Part shown: positions 7,936-16,699 of the stretch, one piece after another
How the letters are laid out: each line of letters starts with the position of its first letter
How positions within the stretch are numbered: position 1 is the stretch's first letter
Source of the DNA: Legionella nagasakiensis
Lineage (GTDB): Bacteria; Pseudomonadota; Gammaproteobacteria; Legionellales; Legionellaceae
Length of the DNA: 64,000 nucleotides
Direction of reading: 5' to 3'
Assembly: GCF_900639915.1 (NCBI RefSeq)
Contig: NZ_CAAAID010000003.1
Location: 1 to 64,000, forward strand
Notes under the pieces: generated by a model
Told to the model about the DNA's origin: nothing
The model's database searches: none
What the model saw: only the letters and a program-made list of their open reading frames with translations
Made by a program: the position numbers and the translations under genes

Positions 7936-8844
7936 ATGACCAGGTTGAGCATGTTTATGCGTAATCAGGCTAAGTTTTTGTTAGAAAATCCATGGCATGC
8001 AGCATTATGTGCAGTGGTATTGGCATTGCTTCCTTACACATCGTGGTTGTCTGTGGCATTAATTGCTTTAGTCACGTTGCGAAAGGGTAGTCGAGAAGGT
8101 GGTTTGATGTATATGGCTGTCCTTCTGGCTCATTGTTCTCTCTCGCTGACAACATTGACAGCAAAACTTGCTCTCATCAACACGTTGCTTATCTTTACGC
8201 CGTGTTACCTTGCTGCCATTCTGTTGCGTACGACCGCCAGTTGGCGGGCAGTGGCCGGAGGTTTTTTTCTACAAGTACTTATCGTTATGATGTTACTGCA
8301 GACCATGTTGCCAGATTTTAGTATGGCCCAGTTTCTTTATTTCAAAGCTGCTTTACGAGATTTACACTACGATAATGCTTTATTGGAATTTGTAAATAGC
8401 AGTCATGGTGCCAAGGATTTGATGCTGGCGAATTATTTGCTTGGTATCCAAGCTGCAGGGATTGTTCTTTCTGCGACTTTGTCGTTGATGCTTGCGCGTT
8501 CCTTGCAATCCCAGCTTTATTATCCTGGTGGCTTTAGAAAAGAGATGCTTGATTTTCGCAGTGAAAAATTAGGATTATTCTTGCTGGTCATTATGATGTT
8601 TGCTGCAAGTCATAATAATATTCTTGCTATAAATATTTTGCCAGTATTAATAGCCTATTTTTTACTTTCAGGATTAAGCTTAGGCTTTAATCTGTTTGCG
8701 AAAAAACGACTGTTAGGTTCATTTTTATTGTTGATAACGCCATTGTTGTTAATGCCATTGGTGATGCTGCCTATCTATGTGGTGCTAGGTTCATTAGATA
8801 GTTTATTTAATTTTAGATTATATCTGCCCAGATCGTATTCTTAA
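7936..8844 (+). CDS. DUF2232-like polytopic membrane protein
   Basis: This 302-residue, strongly hydrophobic protein has about eight predicted membrane segments, placed between rpsR and rplI with 3 nt to the rpsR stop. That position and the hydropathy match the DUF2232 (YybS-like) membrane proteins found in ribosomal operons of several proteobacteria. No catalytic motif is visible and the function is unknown. Linkage to bS6/bS18/bL9 suggests only shared expression. An internal ATG at 7951 (MFMRNQAKF) is an alternative start. Confidence 0.7.
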   Translation: MTRLSMFMRNQAKFLLENPWHAALCAVVLALLPYTSWLSVALIALVTLRKGSREGGLMYMAVLLAHCSLSLTTLTAKLALINTLLIFTPCYLAAILLRTTASWRAVAGGFFLQVLIVMMLLQTMLPDFSMAQFLYFKAALRDLHYDNALLEFVNSSHGAKDLMLANYLLGIQAAGIVLSATLSLMLARSLQSQLYYPGGFRKEMLDFRSEKLGLFLLVIMMFAASHNNILAINILPVLIAYFLLSGLSLGFNLFAKKRLLGSFLLLITPLLLMPLVMLPIYVVLGSLDSLFNFRLYLPRSYS

Positions 8845-8893
8845 TTTTAAGAAGAACGATGAAGCTGCGGATGAAAATATGAAGGGGTTTATG

Positions 8894-9343
8894 ATGGAAG
8901 TTATTTTATTAGAGAAAGTGAGAAATCTGGGAAATTTAGGCGATAAAGTTTCTGTCAAGGCTGGATATGGTAGAAATTTTTTGATTCCGCAAAATAAAGC
9001 TGTTTTCGCAACGGCAAAAAATATTGAATTGTTTGAGCAACGACGTGCTGAGTTAGAGAAAAAAGCACAACAATCTTTAGCTGCAGCAGAGCAACGTGCC
9101 GCTAAATTAAATGATATTACTGTGGTTATATCAGCTCAGGCAAGTGACGAAGGCAAATTGTATGGTTCAGTCGGTGTGAATGAAGTTAAAGATGCTTTAT
9201 CTGAGCGTTCTATTGAAGTTCATAAACGTGAAATTGTCATGCCAGAAGGTTCTTTGCATTCAGTGGGTGATTACATAGTTGAAATTCATCTACACAGTGA
9301 TGTCATAGCAAACTTAAAAGTGGAAGTTGTTCAAGCTAAATAA
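8894..9343 (+). CDS. rplI: 50S ribosomal protein bL9
   Basis: bL9 spans two globular domains joined by a long helix on the large subunit and helps maintain reading frame. [19 protein letters not shown], the [13 protein letters not shown] motif and the helical linker [20 protein letters not shown] are diagnostic. The frame is open from an ATG at 8879, but the ATG at 8894 was chosen: AAGGGG lies 6 nt upstream and the resulting 149 residues equal the usual family length. A strong terminator follows. Confidence 0.95.
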   Translation: MEVILLEKVRNLGNLGDKVSVKAGYGRNFLIPQNKAVFATAKNIELFEQRRAELEKKAQQSLAAAEQRAAKLNDITVVISAQASDEGKLYGSVGVNEVKDALSERSIEVHKREIVMPEGSLHSVGDYIVEIHLHSDVIANLKVEVVQAK

Positions 9344-9349
9344 TCTCTT

Positions 9350-9384
9350 AAAACCTGGTTGCTATTTAGAAGTAACCAGGTTTT
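9350..9384. terminator. Bidirectional intrinsic terminator after rplI
   Basis: Perfect 11-bp arms AAAACCTGGTT (9350-9360) and AACCAGGTTTT (9374-9384) form a hairpin with A-rich and T-rich flanks. It can end transcription of the rplI operon and of the convergent gene ending at 9415. Confidence 0.85.
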
Positions 9385-9414
9385 AACATACGTTCAGTCC
9401 TAATTTATTTCTTT

Positions 9415-11586
9415 TTACATCAAGTAATTTGCAGCAATTGCTCCAGCAGCTACAGCAATATGAGTTTTATTTTCCCAAAGAAAATGACCGATACCGCCTA
9501 ATAATTGGGCAATTTCAGCCGTATAGGTATAGGTGGATGATTCCGGTGTTACTACGGGTGCACTGCTTTCTTTTCGACGATGTGCAAGAAAAGGACAACC
9601 TTTCATAAAATCCTGTGTGGAGAGTCGTCTATGCATATTTTCTAGTGTGGCCGCAGGAACACTGGCTTTAGGTCGAAGACTCATGATTCCATGCAGTTCT
9701 GGGATGAGTGATGGGCATAAATGTTCAATCAGGGGAATAATTCCTGTATTAATACCATGAGCATGTTCTGCTTCAACAGACGTAGAGGGGGAGCTTTGTA
9801 AGTGATTTCCTATCTTATATAATGCTTTCAACATTTTTTGAAGTTTCTCTTGATCGCCTTGACTCATTTCGTCCATCACTTCTTGAGTTGATTTCCCCGG
9901 GAAGCCAAATAAACAGCTTATTCTTGCTAGTTGCTCAAGTCCCAAACCTTCACGCAATAAAGTAACTAAATCCTGACAGTAACTGTATTGCAAGCCTAAA
10001 GCTAATTTTGGCGCGTCAGGATTTTTACCGTAAACCACAATTGTTCTGGCTAACTCCATGAGTTGAGTAACCAATGTTCTTGCTTTTTCTTCATCCTCTA
10101 AAACATCGATGCATAATTTATATAAATCGCTGGATTCTATCGGAGCTTCAGACTCCAACGATCTGGCTAAGAGTTGTTCCAGTATCATCTGCTCAGCGAC
10201 TAAATCGGCTGTGGATAGTACAGCACTTACATGCATTCCCGTGTTAAAAGAAGGGGTTGCTAATTCACCATTAAGTTTTACATCAATCATTGTGGGTGAT
10301 GGTTCAACCAGGGGCGTGTCATCATAAGCCTTAAATAAGATTGCTCCTTCGCAATCTTTTAAGTCAAATGCATAGGCAATCGCTTTAAGATTATTGCAGC
10401 AGATATGACTTGAATTTGTGAATCGGATAGGTAATGTTTCTCGCTCACTTCGAGAACGGGTGACGTGTAAGGGCTCGACTAATTCATTCAGTAAAGCACC
10501 TGTTAGTAGGTCATCAATCACATCAGGCTCCCTTTCAAGTCTTTCTTTTAGCCGGTTTTTCATGGCGGACAAAGTACCGTCTAGCATAGGACGTGGATCA
10601 AAATCATATTTTTGTAAATGATCAAAAATATGATACATAGCATTAAAGGCTTGATTTTGAATAAATAATCCTAATCCGGATGTATTACTCAAACGACCTG
10701 CCTGCAAAATGGCCTGCTGGGCTTTGGTGCGTTTATAGAATTCGCCCTTTGATATGGCCGTTACTCGTATGATGTCTTCAGTGATATCTTGGGGTAAAAT
10801 TTCACCAGTTGCTTCATGAATAATCCAACCTAATGGAGCAGGATCCATTGGGGCACCACTGAACTTGACTCGAATGGCCAGTCCATTACTTTCAGAAGTA
10901 TACGTTTTTTTATCATCGGTGATGATATCAAGAGTTGGAATGTCTGCTGTAAAAAGTTCTGAGTGATCGTCTAGGCGTAAGGTAGTGCCATCAAGTTGAT
11001 GATACGTACGAATTGCATGGTCAAGCAGCGCTCGTTGTTCTGGTGTTGTCCCTACTGGACAAGCGACGTATTTAAAACCTTGGTTTTTTAGCTCAAATTG
11101 CATACTGCGACCAACATTCCACACAGGCGAATGAATAATATCCCAGATGCCTTGTTCTCCATAATATCCTCTTGAATTCACATGAATTAAAGGTTGGGCT
11201 CTGGTATTTAATACTTTACTTTGTCCTAAAGTACAATGCGCATTGTGTTCGTATGTTTGTGTTGCAGTGACAGAAGCATGCATTGGCCGACCACCCATTT
11301 TTTCACGGAAAAACAAACCGGTTTCATCTCGCCCTTCGGCAGGTCTTTCAACGGGGTTCGTTGTATAGTCAATTCGCGCAATCTGTTGGAGTAGCCCTGC
11401 ACGCTTGCCATGAGATAAATGGTTGCGAATCACAAGAGCGCCAAGGTTGCTAAAACGCTCAACAAACGCTTGGAATGGCGACAAAGAGGTATCCGGATCA
11501 ATATACTTTTTATCAAGAGTAAATAAATCATCGGTGAATCGTAGGCCAGTATATTGTAATACGTAACCAGTATCGGTTAAAGGCAT
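9415..11586 (-). CDS. Large uncharacterised protein, candidate secreted effector
   Basis: I do not recognise this 723-residue protein. It has no signal peptide and is largely soluble in character. Visible elements are an N-terminal region with LGALVIRNHLSHGKRAG (about residues 50-66), a helical centre (NRLKERLEREPDVIDDLLTG), a Cys-containing GCPFLAHRR near residue 670, and a hydrophobic C-terminus WENKTHIAVAAGAIAANYLM that could be a tail anchor. TAGGAGT lies a few nt before the ATG. It stands alone between the rplI terminator and a NIF3-type gene. Large single-gene proteins without homologues recognisable by eye are often Dot/Icm substrates in Legionella; that assignment is inference. Confidence 0.6.
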   Translation of the reverse strand: MPLTDTGYVLQYTGLRFTDDLFTLDKKYIDPDTSLSPFQAFVERFSNLGALVIRNHLSHGKRAGLLQQIARIDYTTNPVERPAEGRDETGLFFREKMGGRPMHASVTATQTYEHNAHCTLGQSKVLNTRAQPLIHVNSRGYYGEQGIWDIIHSPVWNVGRSMQFELKNQGFKYVACPVGTTPEQRALLDHAIRTYHQLDGTTLRLDDHSELFTADIPTLDIITDDKKTYTSESNGLAIRVKFSGAPMDPAPLGWIIHEATGEILPQDITEDIIRVTAISKGEFYKRTKAQQAILQAGRLSNTSGLGLFIQNQAFNAMYHIFDHLQKYDFDPRPMLDGTLSAMKNRLKERLEREPDVIDDLLTGALLNELVEPLHVTRSRSERETLPIRFTNSSHICCNNLKAIAYAFDLKDCEGAILFKAYDDTPLVEPSPTMIDVKLNGELATPSFNTGMHVSAVLSTADLVAEQMILEQLLARSLESEAPIESSDLYKLCIDVLEDEEKARTLVTQLMELARTIVVYGKNPDAPKLALGLQYSYCQDLVTLLREGLGLEQLARISCLFGFPGKSTQEVMDEMSQGDQEKLQKMLKALYKIGNHLQSSPSTSVEAEHAHGINTGIIPLIEHLCPSLIPELHGIMSLRPKASVPAATLENMHRRLSTQDFMKGCPFLAHRRKESSAPVVTPESSTYTYTAEIAQLLGGIGHFLWENKTHIAVAAGAIAANYLM

Positions 11587-11732
11587 GGGGACTCCTAAGA
11601 AAGATCAGCATTCCCTCGCCCAAAATTTTGCTTAATAATAAATCTTGTGGTTTATTTTATTTTTATTTTGAATAAAAATCAATTTATTTGGTTAATAAAT
11701 AACATGAATCAGCCTTCATTATGAATTAAAAA

Positions 11733-12047
11733 TCAGTAGGACTCTAAGTGGATGACTGCATAAGCAGGCTCTTCGTAAGGATGGATTTCTTTTAGTTTTT
11801 TTACGACTAAATGAATTAATTCGGCAGAACAAAGCATTTCAACTTTATATTCATTGACAAAAGTTAACTCTCCTGATTCACCAATGGTTGGATTAGCTCC
11901 TGCAAGCGGCCGAAATTGGCCTTGCCCTAATGTTTGCCAGCATGTTTCACTATAAGCGCCTTGTTTTCCTGCTCCAAGAGCAAATAAGGCCTGTTTAACT
12001 TCATCAACATGGCTTTCCGGTACGTAAAATATAAGCTGATATTCCAT
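11733..12047 (-). CDS. YqfO/NIF3-type CutA-fold protein
   Basis: This 104-residue protein resembles the PII/CutA-like insertion domain of NIF3-family proteins occurring as a stand-alone gene: YQLIFYVPESHVDEVKQALF, ALGAGKQGAYSETCWQTLGQGQF and the end HPYEEPAYAVIHL. The HPYEEPAY motif is characteristic. The biochemical role is unknown; metal or nucleotide binding has been suggested for the fold. The ATG at 12047 forms TAATG with the stop of the upstream gene, implying translational coupling; an ATG four codons earlier (12059) is the alternative. Confidence 0.8.
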   Translation of the reverse strand: MEYQLIFYVPESHVDEVKQALFALGAGKQGAYSETCWQTLGQGQFRPLAGANPTIGESGELTFVNEYKVEMLCSAELIHLVVKKLKEIHPYEEPAYAVIHLESY

Positions 12048-12604
12048 TACTTTTTCCATTTAATATTGCAGCCAATACTGGGTTTTTGATTTTCAGGCAC
12101 AGGGCTTTCTTGGATAAGACAATCCAGTGCCGTTCGTATGGAATATCCATCAGGCTCTATGTCATTTCCAGGACGGGAGTCATCTAATTGTCCTCGATAA
12201 ACCAAAACAAGATTTTTATCAAACACAAAAAAGTCCGGAGTGCACGCAGCATGGTAAGCTTTGGCAACTTCTTGCGTTTCATCATAGAGATAAGGAAACG
12301 GATAATGATGTTTCTGGGCAGTTTTTATCATATTATCAGGCGAGTCATCAGGATAATTTTCAACGTCATTGGAATTAATTGCAATAAAACGAACATTCTT
12401 TGATAGATAGTCCCTAGCCAACCGAGTCAACTCATGATTAATATGTTTTACATAAGGACAATGATTACAAATAAACATAATCACCGTTGCAACGATGTTC
12501 TGGGAGGCAGTGAGACTAACAGGTTTATCACTAACAACATCCAGTAATGAAAAATCAGGTGCGTGTGTCCCAAGAGGTAACATCGTTGATGGTGTTTTAG
12601 CCAT
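12047..12604 (-). CDS. Thioredoxin-fold redoxin (AhpC/TSA-like, CNHC motif)
   Basis: This 185-residue cytosolic redoxin has the active-site region MFICNHCPYVKHI (a CxxC motif) in a thioredoxin fold, followed by FIAINSNDVENYPDDS and PYLYDETQEVAKAY. The group is related to thiol peroxidases and ResA-like proteins, but the CxxC suggests disulfide exchange. The C-terminus CNIKWKK matches the common end of this family. It is the upstream partner of the YqfO-type gene (stop/start overlap) and begins 13 nt from the membrane protein gene. Confidence 0.85.
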   Translation of the reverse strand: MAKTPSTMLPLGTHAPDFSLLDVVSDKPVSLTASQNIVATVIMFICNHCPYVKHINHELTRLARDYLSKNVRFIAINSNDVENYPDDSPDNMIKTAQKHHYPFPYLYDETQEVAKAYHAACTPDFFVFDKNLVLVYRGQLDDSRPGNDIEPDGYSIRTALDCLIQESPVPENQKPSIGCNIKWKK

Positions 12605-12617
12605 ACATTCCTCCTAT

Positions 12618-13157
12618 CTACAATAAAATAGCCAAAGCCATAGCAAAGGCAAAAAATAAATTTAAGACGGCCCATAATAAGGCTACATATTTGCCACGAT
12701 AAACATTATCCAGTGCATAGAGTCCCACAGCCAAGCTTCCAAATAAAAAAATCCAATTGTTTTTAAAAGAAAATCCTATTGAAAGCAAGGCAATACCTAT
12801 GACACCAAACAAGCGAAAGACATTCTTAAGCTGACCGCTTAACAGATAATAAACCAACATTTGTAAAGTTAACAAACTTGGAAGTACAATCTGTAAAATA
12901 GGCCCTATCCCTAAAAGTTCGGCACCATAACCAGAAAGGAGAATGATTTCAAGTGCAATAAAATAAGTTAATTTGTAATAAATAGCTGTAAGAAGAAGTA
13001 AAGAGGCGCCTGAGACGTAATAAATTTGAGATTTTGTTTGAATAAAACCGAGTAAAACAATCAATGCGCCAATTATACCAGCGAAAAGAATGCATAATGA
13101 AATAATTTTTTTACCTACGGAACTACCAACGAAGTAAAATTCCTTTAGCGATGGCAT
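12618..13157 (-). CDS. Hypothetical polytopic membrane protein
   Basis: This 179-residue protein has about six hydrophobic segments (IISLCILFAGIIGALIVLLG, IYYVSGASLLLLTAIYY, and others) and no recognisable motif. Its start lies inside the end of the upstream EnhB-like gene (35-nt overlap), so the two are probably in one transcript. Function unknown. Confidence 0.6.
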   Translation of the reverse strand: MPSLKEFYFVGSSVGKKIISLCILFAGIIGALIVLLGFIQTKSQIYYVSGASLLLLTAIYYKLTYFIALEIILLSGYGAELLGIGPILQIVLPSLLTLQMLVYYLLSGQLKNVFRLFGVIGIALLSIGFSFKNNWIFLFGSLAVGLYALDNVYRGKYVALLWAVLNLFFAFAMALAILL

Positions 13158-13605
13158 CTTTAATTACCTGAGCTTGTGGCTTATTTGTTGATACCCAATA
13201 ATTACCCATATTACTCAATGCGAATTTAACACGAGGATATTGGCAGACTTCAAGAACGTCACTACAATTCACCATCGCAGTAGTGTTATCTGTATGAGTA
13301 AAACATTTAAAATGGAGATTTTCAACATCTGATGCAAAGGCTGCCCAACGTAATGGATCTAATTTGCTTTTTAATGTGGGGCTCATGAAAACTTCACGTG
13401 TTTCATAACGCTCAAGCTCAATTTGGGTATTGGAGCGATTTTGAATGAGGTAGAATGTTTGTTCGCCTTTTTCATTCACAATAAGATAATTATCACTATA
13501 ACCAAAACCTGATACTTCGCACCCTCGAGGGAAACTACCTGCCTTGCTTGTCCCAACGTAAATTGCCATACATGTAAAAATAATGATAACTTTGTTAAGT
13601 GTCAT
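13123..13605 (-). CDS. Secreted EnhB-family-like protein
   Basis: This is a small exported protein: MTLNKVIIIFTCMAIYVGTS-KAG looks like a signal peptide, followed by SFPRGCEVSGFGYSDNYLIV. Four or more Cys residues (GCEV, FKCF, NCSD, VCQY) suggest disulfides, fitting the envelope. The wording of the mature part (LIQNRS, MSP, WAAFASD, FALSNMGNYWVSTNKPQ) recalls the Legionella 'enhanced entry' EnhB family as I remember it; a database comparison is needed to settle this. The ATG at 13605 was preferred over an upstream TTG (13623) because it gives a cleaner signal peptide. Confidence 0.65.
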   Translation of the reverse strand: MTLNKVIIIFTCMAIYVGTSKAGSFPRGCEVSGFGYSDNYLIVNEKGEQTFYLIQNRSNTQIELERYETREVFMSPTLKSKLDPLRWAAFASDVENLHFKCFTHTDNTTAMVNCSDVLEVCQYPRVKFALSNMGNYWVSTNKPQAQVIKDAIAKGILLRW

Positions 13606-13702
13606 GAACAGTCTCAGAAGCAATCTTAGTGGTCTTATTTTAATTTAAAAAAAATCAAAGTCCAATATTAGGGTGAGTTGACATTTCAGTTCATAGTTTT
13701 AA

Positions 13703-14464
13703 TTAATGTTTACCAATTGTCATTTTTGCGATGATCATAGGTGAGTAAGTACGGTAGATACTTAACATTAAATACATCGCCACATACCCCAAAGAAATGC
13801 TCAGCAAGATTGGATTACTTTGCGGATAGTTCCATAATAATAGAACAGAGCTTATCCCATAAATAATTGAACAAGTATGCATAAGTATTTTTAGCGTGGT
13901 CGATTGAGTAAGATAATCAAGCCGTGATGGGTAAACATATTTTATAGGGACAAAAATTAAAAAGCATAAAATACCTATAATCCAAGCATTGGTTGTCATG
14001 GATGTGTCAAAAATAAACATGTAAAAAACAGCAAAATTCCAATAGCAAGGGAAGCCTTTAAAAAAATGATCGGGTGTCTTGGCATCGTCTTGGCAGAATT
14101 GATAGGCTGAAGCAAGCGTAAGTGCGAAAATAAGCCATAATGCATAATCAGAAGGAAGCATATCTGGCTTAACGAGTAGAAAAAAAGAAGGCGTTACCAC
14201 ATAATTTAGATAGTCCACCATATTATCAAGCAACGTGCCATCTATTTTGGGCAAAACTTCTTTTACACGAACCAATCGTGCCAGGGAGCCATCTACAGAG
14301 TCAATAACAACCGTTAATGCCATTAACCAGAGTGCAAGAACGTATTGGTGCTGGTATATTTTAACCAGACTTAATAAGCCTACAAAAACAGCACTAGCAG
14401 TGAATATATGAACGGCCCAGGCGAATGTGTATGGAGCAAAGCGACAGCCATTTTTATCTTTCAT
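13703..14464 (-). CDS. pcs: Phosphatidylcholine synthase
   Basis: This integral inner-membrane enzyme of the CDP-alcohol phosphatidyltransferase family condenses CDP-diacylglycerol with choline to give phosphatidylcholine, a lipid abundant in Legionella and made in few bacteria. The active-site block IDSVDGSLARLVRVKE, then IDGTLLDNMVDYLNY, shows the DGxxAR...GxxxDxxxD pattern with the longer spacing seen in Pcs. Length 253 residues, with about eight membrane helices. The ligands for metal and CDP-DAG are intact. Monocistronic in appearance. Confidence 0.85.
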   Translation of the reverse strand: MKDKNGCRFAPYTFAWAVHIFTASAVFVGLLSLVKIYQHQYVLALWLMALTVVIDSVDGSLARLVRVKEVLPKIDGTLLDNMVDYLNYVVTPSFFLLVKPDMLPSDYALWLIFALTLASAYQFCQDDAKTPDHFFKGFPCYWNFAVFYMFIFDTSMTTNAWIIGILCFLIFVPIKYVYPSRLDYLTQSTTLKILMHTCSIIYGISSVLLLWNYPQSNPILLSISLGYVAMYLMLSIYRTYSPMIIAKMTIGKH

Positions 14465-14619
14465 TAATTATCCTACTTGAATGGATATTTTCTATACTAA
14501 CGAATAAATCAATACGTTAAAATTTTCCTACGCGATGGTATCAATAATTAAAACTTATCTGCAAGAATTCTATTTAATCCGCTACACTTTAGAATAAAAT
14601 ACAAGCAAGGAACTACATA

Positions 14620-15987
14620 ATGCAAATTAAAACAATCAATCCTGCCACTGAAGAAGTGCTGCAATCTTATCCTTTATTTAAAGAAGAGCAAGTGTATGCC
14701 TTTATCGATGCAGCGCATCTATGTTATCAAGCTTGGCGTAAAACAAATTTTTTACAGCGACGGCAACGAATGAAAAAGATGGCAGAACTGCTGCGAAAAA
14801 AACAGGAAGAATATGCTTCCCTTATGGCGAAAGAGATGGGAAAACCACTGACGGCTGGTAAAGGCGAGATCGAAAAATGTGCCTGGGTTTGCGAACATTT
14901 TGCGGAGCAGGCTGAAACTTATCTTGCGCCGAGATTAATCCCTACAGAAATGACCAAAACAAAGGTATGTTATCAACCTTTGGGTGTCGTGTTTGCTATC
15001 ATGCCCTGGAATTTTCCTTTCTGGCAAGTGTTTCGTTTTGCTGCTCCAACCATTATGGCAGGAAATGCAGCCATTTTAAAACACGCTCCTATTTCTACAG
15101 GAAGTGGGAATGCCATTGCTGAATTGTTTCTTGAGGCAGGATTTCCGGAACATTTATTTCAACATTTTATACTGGACAATGAGCTGGCAGCGATGGTGAT
15201 TGCTCATGAAAAAATTATCGGTGTTAGTCTGACGGGCAGTGAACAAGCAGGTCGTATTGTAGCAAGTAATGCGGCAAGCCATTTAAAAAAATCTGTGCTG
15301 GAGTTGGGAGGAAATGATCCTTATGTTGTTCTTGCGGATGCTGATCTTGAACTTGCTGCCAATTGCATTGTAACGTCGCGCATGAACAATACTGGACAAG
15401 TCTGTATCGCAGCAAAAAGAATTATTGTAGTCCATGAGGTCATGGATGAGTTGATCGATAAGATCATAAAATTAATCGAAAAATTTCAGATGGGAGATCC
15501 TCTTGACCCTTCGACTAATTTTGGCCCCATGGCACGTAAAGATTTACGTGATACACTGCATCAACAAGTACTGGATAGCGAAAAAAAAGGCGCTAAAATA
15601 TTGCGAGGAGGAGAAATTCCTCACCGAAAGGGTTTTTATTATCCACCGACCGTATTGATCAATGTCTGTCCCGGCATGCCCGCTTTTGATGACGAATTAT
15701 TTGGCCCAGTTATTGCTGTCGTGAGAGCAGATGATGAAGCACATGCTATCCGCCTTGCGAATCAAAGCAAATATGGTTTGGGAGGGGCAGTATTTACCCG
15801 CAATCTGGAGCATGGTGAAAAAATTGCAACGGAAGAAATTGAGGTAGGCAGTTGCTTTGTCAACTCTCATGTTGCCTCTGACCCTCGTGTTCCTTTTGGA
15901 GGAATTAAACATTCAGGATTTGGGCGAGAGATATCAAGAGAAGGCATCCTTGAGTTTGTAAATGTTAAAACAATTAGCATCAAATAG
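14620..15987 (+). CDS. NAD(P)-dependent aldehyde dehydrogenase, succinate-semialdehyde type
   Basis: Oxidises an aldehyde to the acid. The 455-residue protein has the ALDH landmarks: catalytic Asn in MPWNFPFWQVFRF, the coenzyme loop GSEQAGRIVAS, the general base Glu in LELGGNDPYVVL, and the nucleophile Cys in NTGQVCIAAKRIIV. It lacks the N-terminal about 25 residues of long GabD forms and resembles short Sad/YneI-type succinate-semialdehyde dehydrogenases. The substrate is inferred from family likeness. AAGGAA precedes the ATG. The L,D-transpeptidase start is only 2 nt downstream of the stop. Confidence 0.85.
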   Translation: MQIKTINPATEEVLQSYPLFKEEQVYAFIDAAHLCYQAWRKTNFLQRRQRMKKMAELLRKKQEEYASLMAKEMGKPLTAGKGEIEKCAWVCEHFAEQAETYLAPRLIPTEMTKTKVCYQPLGVVFAIMPWNFPFWQVFRFAAPTIMAGNAAILKHAPISTGSGNAIAELFLEAGFPEHLFQHFILDNELAAMVIAHEKIIGVSLTGSEQAGRIVASNAASHLKKSVLELGGNDPYVVLADADLELAANCIVTSRMNNTGQVCIAAKRIIVVHEVMDELIDKIIKLIEKFQMGDPLDPSTNFGPMARKDLRDTLHQQVLDSEKKGAKILRGGEIPHRKGFYYPPTVLINVCPGMPAFDDELFGPVIAVVRADDEAHAIRLANQSKYGLGGAVFTRNLEHGEKIATEEIEVGSCFVNSHVASDPRVPFGGIKHSGFGREISREGILEFVNVKTISIK

Positions 15988-15988
15988 T

Positions 15989-16474
15989 ATGAGAACCAAT
16001 CAATTAATCGTTGTTTTTGCCCAATATCAGCAAATGCACTGTTATGAAGGGGATAAACTTCTCAAAACTTATCCTGTGTCTACAGGTAAAAACGGACTTG
16101 GTGAGCAACAAAATAGTGAATGTACGCCACGTGGTTGGCATAGAGTTCACAGCATTATTGGTATTAAAAATGAAATCAATAGTGTTTTTGTTGCGCGACG
16201 TTGGACGGGGGAAATCTATTGTCCAGAGCTAGCGAAACAATATCCTGAGCGTGACTGGATTTTGACTCGTATATTACAATTGGATGGTTTGGAGCCAGGA
16301 CGTAATAAAGGAGGTAAGGTAGATAGTCTGGAACGATATATTTATATTCATGGCACACCTGATACTACGGTGCTAGGCACCCCAGGATCTCGAGGCTGCA
16401 TACGCATGGGCAATCGAGATATTATAGAGCTGAGCAATTGGGTAAACGTAGATGCTCGTGTATACATAGAATAA
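15989..16474 (+). CDS. Small L,D-transpeptidase catalytic-domain protein without signal peptide
   Basis: This 161-residue protein is essentially only the YkuD domain: His121 in YIHGTPD and Cys137-Ile-Arg139 in GSRGCIRMGN, with the usual STGKNGLGEQ strand near residue 31. No signal peptide or membrane anchor is visible from the ATG at 15989, nor from the in-frame ATG at 15962 that overlaps the aldehyde dehydrogenase. Such short YkuD proteins are usually annotated as cell-wall enzymes, but export here would need another route. It is likely co-transcribed with the upstream dehydrogenase. Confidence 0.82.
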   Translation: MRTNQLIVVFAQYQQMHCYEGDKLLKTYPVSTGKNGLGEQQNSECTPRGWHRVHSIIGIKNEINSVFVARRWTGEIYCPELAKQYPERDWILTRILQLDGLEPGRNKGGKVDSLERYIYIHGTPDTTVLGTPGSRGCIRMGNRDIIELSNWVNVDARVYIE

Positions 16475-16699
16475 TTGATTCTTGCGAAATCTTCCTGTAC
16501 TGGAAAATTGCATTAAAGGTGCATCGCAATGATGATCGTTTTCAGAAATCAATAAAGAAGATTTTACTGATTGACCTGCTTTAATTTATGCAAATATTGC
16601 ATTATCTCTTTCTTCCATATATCGCAAACTACCCTACATGGGTATATAATTTGGTTCAATTCATTATCATCATAATTCCATGCCAGATGGGGTGCTTGA

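Noticed and set aside
9415..11586. Fe(II)/2-oxoglutarate dioxygenase for the 723-residue protein
   Set aside because: The early LGALVIRNHL segment and scattered His residues recall TauD-like proteins, but no HxD...H triad with proper spacing could be found.
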